A DNA stretch of 64,000 nt. Origin: Salminus brasiliensis. Taxonomy: Eukaryota; Chordata; Actinopteri; Characiformes; Bryconidae. The position numbers were made by a program, and so were the translations under genes. Positions 57,740 to 64,000 of the stretch are shown one piece after another (positions within the stretch are counted from its first letter, which is position 1; each line of letters opens with the position of its first letter). The notes beneath the pieces were generated by a model. The model was not told where the DNA came from and did no database searches. It saw only the letters and a program-made list of their open reading frames with translations. The stretch spans positions 10,949,449-11,013,448 of the forward strand of contig NC_132891.1 of the NCBI RefSeq assembly GCF_030463535.1, in the 5' to 3' direction.

Positions 57740-58494
57740 CTTGGAAATTGAGTTTTCCAAAGACACTCCTGTGTTTTCATGATGGTATGCTTTGGGTCGT
57801 TGCCTTGTTGAAATGTAAACCTGATCTGGAGCACAAAAGGTTTTCTGCATCAGTATTTACCTCTATCCTGACTAGTCTCCCAGTACCTGTTGCAGAAAAA
57901 CAGCCATACATCATGATGCTACCACCGCCATGTTTGACTGTAAGAATGGTATTAATGAGGTGCTGCTTAATGTCTGGTTGGGGATTGTGATCAAAAAGTA
58001 ACCTTTTTTATTTTCATGTTTTATAGACCAGAGGATTTTACTTTTCATGGTCTAAGAGACATTTTACATGCCTTTTGTCAAACTCCCAGCTAGATGTTGT
58101 GTGCCTTATAGTGATAAATGGCTTCTGTCTGCCCACTCTCCTAATGACCAGTTGATGGAGTTCTGCACTAATGGTTGTCATTCTGTATAGTTCACATCTC
58201 CACAAAGGAACTCTGGATCTCATTCACAGTGACTACTGAGTTCCTGGTTACTTGTCTGACCAAGGCCCTTCATCCCTAATTTCTTAGTACGGCTCTGCGG
58301 ACAGATCTTGGTGGTTCCTAACGTTTTCCATTTGAGAAAAATGGAGGCTACCATGCCCTTAGAATCACTTTCAATGCTGCAGAAATGAGTTTGTATCCTT
58401 CCCCAGCTCTAGGCCTTAACACAGCCTGTGTCACAGGTCTGTAGAGAGTTCTCTTAACGTCATGTCTTGCTTTTCACTCTGACATAAACATCAA
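57740..58494 (-). pseudogene. decayed Tc1-like transposase
   Basis: On the - strand, segments such as MTTISAELHQLVIRRVGRQK and HTTSSWEFDKRHVKCLLDHE match the order of a fish Tc1-family transposase (TTISAALHQ.., GRVARRKPLLS, ..FAKRHL). Further on, the GGTAGCATCATGATGTATGG segment (reverse of 57907-57926) corresponds to the GSIMLWG region. Stops and frameshifts throughout make it inactive. No intact terminal repeats are seen. Confidence 0.8.
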
Positions 58495-58495
58495 C

Positions 58496-58769
58496 TCAGA
58501 CCAGCTATAACATTAATACCACCTGCCTAATTTTAAGTAGTTCCCCCTTAGTTCCTGACCATTTGACACCTCTGAAGACATCCTGTGGTATTTGTGGACC
58601 ACCACAATTTGGCCCTTGTCAAAGTGGCTCAGATTTTTATGCTTGCCAGATTATTTCTGCGTTAATCAGTAGAAGAACTGCAAGAACTGATGCCACTGTA
58701 AATTAAAATAATGAATGTTTTCACTTTACCCCCTATACTGTGGTACTAATGTTATGGCTGATTGGTGCA
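58496..58769 (+). mobile_element. non-autonomous DNA element family B, second copy
   Basis: CAGCTATAACATTAATACCA at the left and AATGTTATGGCTGATTGGTG at the right mirror the copy at 43779. It abuts the Tc1 remnant directly. Confidence 0.65.
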
Positions 58770-58839
58770 TATCATTACAGTATACTCATTAGAGTATATC
58801 ATTACATACTTTGAATACTTATGCAAATGAGATTTTCTT

Positions 58840-58965
58840 TAACCCGGTGATGGACCGACACCGAGTCCAGGGGTTAATCCTGCCTTGCGTCCAATGAGTT
58901 CTGGTAGGCCATAGACCCCAAACCTTACCAGGAAACGGTGTATAAAAAGATGAATGGAAGAATAG
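58840..58965 (+). repeat. LINE 3'-tail-like fragment
   Basis: GGTGATGGACCGACACCGAG, CTGCCTTGCGTCCAATGA and a final AAAAAGATGAATGGAAGAAT resemble the tail of a common fish LINE. No coding part is attached. Confidence 0.45.
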
Positions 58966-58969
58966 ATAT

Positions 58970-59980
58970 TTCAGACTTATTTCAGGGCAATTTTAATAAA
59001 TTTACTAAGCAACTAAATAACAGTTGTTGCTTTTTCAGTGTGAAGCATTGTTTGTACAATTGATGAGAAAATGAATTTAATTAATTCAAGTGGAATCTGA
59101 AACATAAAATGTGGAAAACTTGAAAGGCTCTGAAATCTCTTCTTATGCACTGCATGTAGGTGGGATTGGATGAATGGTGGGTGGGTCAAACAATTTGGAT
59201 GATGACAGGGTTTAGGGTTGGCAAAGCTGGAGCCCCTATCCAAGCTTGTAGTCGCCTGCCCAAGCAGTAAATTCATTACTCTGCTCAAATCAGCAAGAGA
59301 CGGCGTGCTGCAGGGCTACGGCCAAGCAGACTTGCTCAGAGGCATGGCGCTGAACCACCTCTCCTCCTCCCCCTATTCACACTCACATCAACAGCCAACA
59401 CTCACAGGCAGGCAGGGGTTAATGCACTAACAATACATCCAATACCACAATAAAGCCGCCCATGGCTTCAGTCTCAAAACATGCACAAGTCTTAAACTAA
59501 AAGTTGAATGAGTTCAATTTTAACTTAAACGTTTGCTTCCTTAAGTGAACTGGTTGACTGTTGTTTAGAAAACACAGCTGAAAGGTTCTTTATGTATCCA
59601 AAAGTTTCTCTTAAAAATTGTTTTTGCAGCTTCAGATACCTCTATAGTAGTGTAAAGATTCACAAAATGCCTAACAGATGGATACAATACAGTGATGTCT
59701 CTCGATTTAGTTTAGTTTAGCAAAAGGAATACCTGAAAATGTGTCTTTTGTTAATATGGTCATGTTTATATTTTCAGTTTGTAGTATTAAAACTATGCTT
59801 CTTTCCATTACCCGAAGTCGCCTGAAGACGTCGGAGCTGGGAATGATATCACACTCATGTTGACTGCATTTCAGTTTAAACATTGATAATTGTTCAATAT
59901 TTCAAAACCTTTCTAAAAACAGCTAAAGACTTTAGAGCTTACCCCAACTAACCTAACAATCGCTGCTGTCCAATGAAAAA
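58970..59980. other. gene-free stretch
   Basis: No exon is recognised. The 59200-59440 block is GC-richer, with overlapping opposite-strand frames and no known match. Confidence 0.4.
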
Positions 59981-59984
59981 CGTA

Positions 59985-60372
59985 TCTCCATTTTGTCCAT
60001 TTTTTGTTTTCTCCATGGTTTGAACCCTGTAGCTGCTCCATACACTGTGTAAATAAAAAAAATATAGAAATGCTCCAAATTACTTTGAGCAAACTCTTAT
60101 TTTATATTGACTTACATTCAAAGTTAAGACCATTTTGCCTTCACCTGTAAAGTCACTTTTGGAGATACAGGTTTGTCATTGGACAGCGATGCAATGTTTT
60201 ACCGGTGTTTTAGGTCAAATTTCACCAAATTACGTCCCACGTTAGTGACACCGGTTGCCAATACTAACAATATTGCATTGTTATCAACTTTGGCTACTAA
60301 TGCTAACCTGGGGCATAAACAGTGGGACATCATTTAGTGAAATGACCTAAAACACTGGTAAAGGACAGTCAA
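59985..60372 (-). repeat. repeat family C copy with long inverted repeat
   Basis: Read on the - strand it carries the family C signature (AATGTAAGTCAATATAAAAT) and CCAAAAGTGACTTTACAGG. On the + strand the part at 60199-60240 (TTACCGGTGTTTTAGGTCA ... GTCCCAC) is repeated inverted at 60322-60361 (GTGGGAC ... TGACCTAAAACACTGGTAA). It is a 40-base hairpin with an 81-base loop, and suggests that family C belongs to a foldback element. Confidence 0.6.
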
Positions 60373-60379
60373 ACCAGTT

Positions 60380-62035
60380 GTACTGCAACAGCAGTAGGAT
60401 GAGCATGTTAGCAGTGGAAATTGATTAAAACATCAAATTATGCAGTAAACACAGAATTGTATCTGGCTACCAGGGTGTAATAAGTAAAAAAGTTAATGAA
60501 ATCACAAAGTTGGTGTTTACATTAGCTTTAGCGTTAGCTTCAGCACTAGCTGCAGCCTTAGCTCAGCTGGAGCAACAACCTCCAAAGCTAAAGCAGAAGA
60601 AGTGTATTTTCAAATGATAGTCTCCCAGATTTGATGATGCTTGGCTTTTGATAGACACACCTTGAAAACAGTGATGTTTTCTCCCTGGGGGAGAGAAATT
60701 GGAATTCTAGCACAGGGCCAATTTTCAGAATTTGACTGCTTGGTCTTTAAAAAAAAAAAAAAATAATAATAATAAATACAAATAAGATTGCGTAATGCTA
60801 TTTAGTATAGTAGTATAGTATTTCCACCCCAGTGTATCTGAGATCTCTTTGCCAGCTCTATGTAATACCAGTATTTTCCTACCAGTTAACACAAACTGTA
60901 GAAAACATGGACACTGTGGTTTCTTTCTCTTCTGTTTTAAAGAAATTAAGACCAAACAGTCCACCATGTCAGATTTGCAACCAGAATCTGCGCAGTAGAG
61001 ACCAGAATCAGAGCCAGACCTGCATCCTTCTCCTGGACCAAATGTGTCTCAGACCACCTTCATTGAGCTTACAGCACAAAAGCAAAGCAGAGCTTCGCCC
61101 TGGATTCCCAGTTTGTCCGGTAGGTGTAGTGTTTCAATAGTAAAGGTGAAGTTCCACTACAGCTCAGCTATTCCATGTACTATTCAGAAAGAGCGTGATG
61201 CAGGTCCTGCAGAAGACGAGTCTCTTCCAGCCAAGGCTGTCAGTCACTTAAGAAAAGAAATAATAAAGCACAAGTAGAAAGTGATCACATAGTTCTACAC
61301 ATCGTTCTGCAACCAGCCAGCAGAGGTGCCAGACCTGTGGTTGCTTCACTTTTGAGAAAAGTTGCACTGTTCATGCTTTCTACAGTCACTGACATTGGCA
61401 GTCACTGACAGTTACAACACATTATAGCTAGCAGATGGACTTCAAGTGTATTATTGAACTAGGAAATCGGCGTTCAATTCATTCGTTCAAAGATGAATAT
61501 AGATAACTTGTTACCATAGTTTTACTGCATAATTACGTAGTTGGTTAAGTGCTACTCATGCAACTTTGCGTGTCTTTTAAAAAAAAAAAAAAAAAAGACA
61601 TGGTGAAAGTGAATGCTAGCCTACTAGTCTAGTCTTTCTAACAGTCTAGCTATTTTCTTATACTGTTGCAATCTAGGCAAGTTTCATAGATATATAGGTA
61701 GGGGGTTGGTCTAACAGTTTTTTCCACATTTAACAGTTCCACAATGATCCCATCCCATTCCTAGCAACTTCCACAGGATACCAACCCAGTGTGGGCCACA
61801 TGTTGTTCCTATTAGACACACTGTCCACATCAATGTGCCTGTGTATGTGTGTGTATAAATGTGAGAGCCAATGAGCTCACAGGTGTACATGCCGCGTAGC
61901 TGAGGTCATGGAGGGTAAAGTGAGAGTGCTCAGCTGTCTGTGTGGATCAGTCAGAGAGAGAGAACACTGCTGGGAGAGGACAAACTGATACTGTAAAAGA
62001 GCTAAAGCGGTCCTGCAGATGGACATAGGAGTTCC
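60380..62035. other. gene-free stretch
   Basis: An A-run with AAT units lies at 60749-60775 and an A-run at 61579-61597. The frames at 60832-61277 have no recognisable protein. A CCG|GTAGGT donor-like site at 61120 has no convincing partner. Confidence 0.4.
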
Positions 62036-62040
62036 ACACT

Positions 62041-62500
62041 CTCTTGACATACACTCTTAAACAGAGGGTTCTTCAAGGTTCTTCTGAAGTAAAGGAGTTT
62101 GTTTTTCTATTAATCAGTACTACAACCATAACAAGCCTAAACGGTTCAGTATCACTTGGACGGTCCATCATAGATGCTCACCTGACCTTCAACTGGAGAT
62201 GTATTAAATGCAAAAAAAACTCCAAGCAGAATGTAAATGATTGTCTATTGAATGTAACCTTGCACCTAACCCCAACCCCAATCCTTTCGAAGATGGTTCT
62301 TCATAGAACAGAGCACTAGAAGGATTGGGTTTAAAACAAACTCCAAGTTTTTTTAAAGGGTATCTTTGTAAAGGCACTGGTTCAGGATGAAACTGCGATA
62401 ACTCAAATAACTACCTAGATGCTTAAGTGGTTCTTCACATTGGTAGAAACCCTTTCGAAGATGGTTCTTTAGAGAAAGATAGGGTTTCACCATCATGACA
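62041..62500. repeat. degenerate family H-like repeats
   Basis: GGGTTCTTCAAGGTTCTTC, CTTTCGAAGATGGTTCTTCA and CCTTTCGAAGATGGTTCTTT recur within 0.4 kb, similar to the arms of the hairpin family. Boundaries are unclear. An ERR-type site (TGAAGGTCA on the - strand) is at 62183-62191. Confidence 0.4.
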
Positions 62501-62611
62501 ACCCAAATAACTCTTGCTTTATGTGACATGAGTATTTCCATGCCATCACATTTCCCCTGTCTTTCCTAAACCAAACACTTTATTAAAAGACCTGTACACC
62601 TACACTTTCAT

Positions 62612-63130
62612 GCAATTATCTGATCAGCCAATTGTAAGACAGCAGTGCAAAGCATACCATGCTGCAGATATGGGCCAGCAGCTTCAGTTAATGTTCACAT
62701 CAACCATCAGAATGGAGAATGTTTTTTTTGCATTTGGGATTTTGGGCATGGAGCAACTGTTGGTTTTAGAAGGGCTGAATTGAGTATTTCTGTGACTCTT
62801 GATCTTCAGGGATTTTTCACACAACAGTCTTTAGAGTTTACTCAGAACAGTGCAGTAAAGGACCAACACCTGGTGAGCGGCAGTTTTGGGGTCTGAGAAA
62901 TGCCCTATTCATGAGAGAGATCAGCAAAGAATGGCCATCACCAAAACTGGACTCAAACTGGGTTCATTAACATGGCGATGAGTTCAGTGTTCTTCAGCGG
63001 AATTCCCAGTTACTGGATCTGAATCCAACGGAACATCTTCGGGATGTGGTAGAATAAAGCATAAGAATACTCCTGAAACATCTGCAGGAATTGCATGATG
63101 CAATCATGTAAACATGGATCAGTCATTTCT
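62612..63130 (+). mobile_element. internally deleted Tc1/mariner-like element
   Basis: The left part (GTTCACATCAACCATCAGAA, then ATTTCTGTGACTCTTGATCT) matches the start of a fish Tc1-like element. After 62960 it jumps to the C-terminal end of the transposase: GATGAGTTCAGTGTTCTTCA, encoding a DEFSVLQRNSQLLDLNPTEH stretch that includes the DxNPxEH motif next to the last catalytic residue. The central catalytic region is missing. Confidence 0.75.
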
Positions 63131-63134
63131 AAAA

Positions 63135-63488
63135 AATAAAATGTAAATAAGCTCCAGGCTCACACTTAAAACAGCTTTATTTCCTTTTTGTGTACAGTAG
63201 TGTATTGCTCCATCTGACAAAGTGCAAAAAATATTTTTTAAAGTTCCTTCATAAATATAACAAAACATAAGTCACATGATAAATAAACGATCACAACACA
63301 ACAACATGAAACAAAAAAAGCCACATTTACATACACAACACACAAATGGTAAGATCAGAATATTTGGTTATGTACATTTCCTTTATCTTGGGAAGGTTAT
63401 CCTGTGCAATATTCATTTATGGTCAAACCAGCAGGACGTCATCCCAGCCACAGGGGGGAAAAAAGGCAAAATGCCTCCAGGTTAATGT
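63135..63488. other. gene-free stretch
   Basis: AT-rich sequence with nothing recognised. Confidence 0.5.
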
Positions 63489-63489
63489 A

Positions 63490-64000
63490 TGATGGTATGC
63501 AAAGTTTGGGCACCTCTTCTCAAATTTTTTGTTACTGTAAATAGCTAAGCAAGTACAAGATGTCCAAAATGCCTAAAAACATTTAAAATTCATGTCAATT
63601 TATTTTTTTGCTTCATATAATTTCAAAATAAAACTAAAATAAAATAAAAACAAAATAAAAAGGAGCACCATGCAAAAGTTCAGGCACCTCAAATAACTTA
63701 CTAAAGACCTCAGACCTTAATTAGCTTGTTGAATAATTGCTTGTTCAGAATCCTCATTAGGAAAGGGCTTCTCTAATGAGCTGACTCATACTCTGAAGCC
63801 CATGACAAGGCTGTAAAAAGACAGCAAAGCATTTTAGATTTTGCGTTTTCCTCGGTTCATAATGTAATTAGGAAATAGCAGCTCACAGGGCTGGTGGAGG
63901 TCAAGTTGAGGTCTGGAAAACCCTCCAAAAGAACAAAAACGCTGCTTGTAGAATTGCTAGAAAGACAACTTAAAACACCTGTTTGACTGCAAAAGACCTT
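63490..64000 (+). mobile_element. Tc1/mariner element, 5' part, cut by the window end
   Basis: The terminal repeat TATGCAAAGTTTGGGCACCT is followed at 63670 by a second internal copy, CATGCAAAAGTTCAGGCACC, the IR/DR layout of Tc1 elements. The untranslated leader and the start of a transposase helix-turn-helix follow. The reading around 63895-64000 (GGGQVEVWKT ... RIARKTT ... LTAKDL) matches Tc1 transposases, but internal stops are already present, so this copy looks dead. Confidence 0.75.

Noticed and set aside
60832..61277. Possible exon with donor CCG|GTAGGT
   Set aside because: No recognisable protein, no matching acceptor with conserved context.
49300..64000. Exons of klhl17, the expected next neighbour
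   Set aside because: No BTB or Kelch-repeat coding sequence is visible in any frame.

Overview
This is a stretch of vertebrate nuclear genome, almost certainly from a teleost fish. The genes are split by GT-AG introns. There are decayed Tc1/mariner transposases of the kind common in fish, a tRNA-derived SINE, an L2/CR1-type LINE fragment, and many copies of short non-autonomous DNA elements. An otophysan such as a catfish or characin is possible from the repeat types, but this is a weak guess. There is no sign of bacterial, viral or plasmid sequence.

Two protein genes can be reconstructed fully, lying tail to tail. perm1 (+ strand, coding 21049..28929, three coding exons, about 1627 residues) encodes the PGC-1/ERR-induced muscle regulator. 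plekhn1 (- strand, coding 48996..33012, sixteen coding exons, about 705 residues) encodes a double-PH-domain protein with an N-terminal myristoylation signal. In human 1p36.33 PLEKHN1 and PERM1 are also convergent neighbours, so the order supports both calls. Every exon junction given here keeps the reading frame.

Layout: 1..20 kb has no recognisable coding exon. It holds interspersed repeats, several unique GC-richer blocks that could be regulatory, a small cluster of nuclear-receptor half sites near 10.1-11.1 kb, and an L2-like LINE relic at 18.3-19.2 kb. 20.1-29.65 kb is perm1, from a candidate promoter and 5' UTR exon to a poly(A) signal. 29.7-32.6 kb is the space between the two gene tails and contains an A-B-A-B local duplication. 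32.6-49.2 kb is plekhn1; its introns carry many hairpin elements and a tandem satellite of about 166 bp. 49.2-64 kb, upstream of plekhn1, has no gene I can support, and contains three Tc1-like elements, the last running off the window.

The two genes are not known to act in one pathway. PERM1 links PGC-1/ERR signalling to mitochondrial and contractile programmes in striated muscle; PLEKHN1 is a membrane- or mitochondria-associated PH protein. The most notable observations are a six-unit repeat of about 50 residues in fish perm1, a thrice-repeated [LM]SPxYxxP motif in plekhn1, and identical intron phases across the two plekhn1 PH domains. No wholly new biological system is evident.
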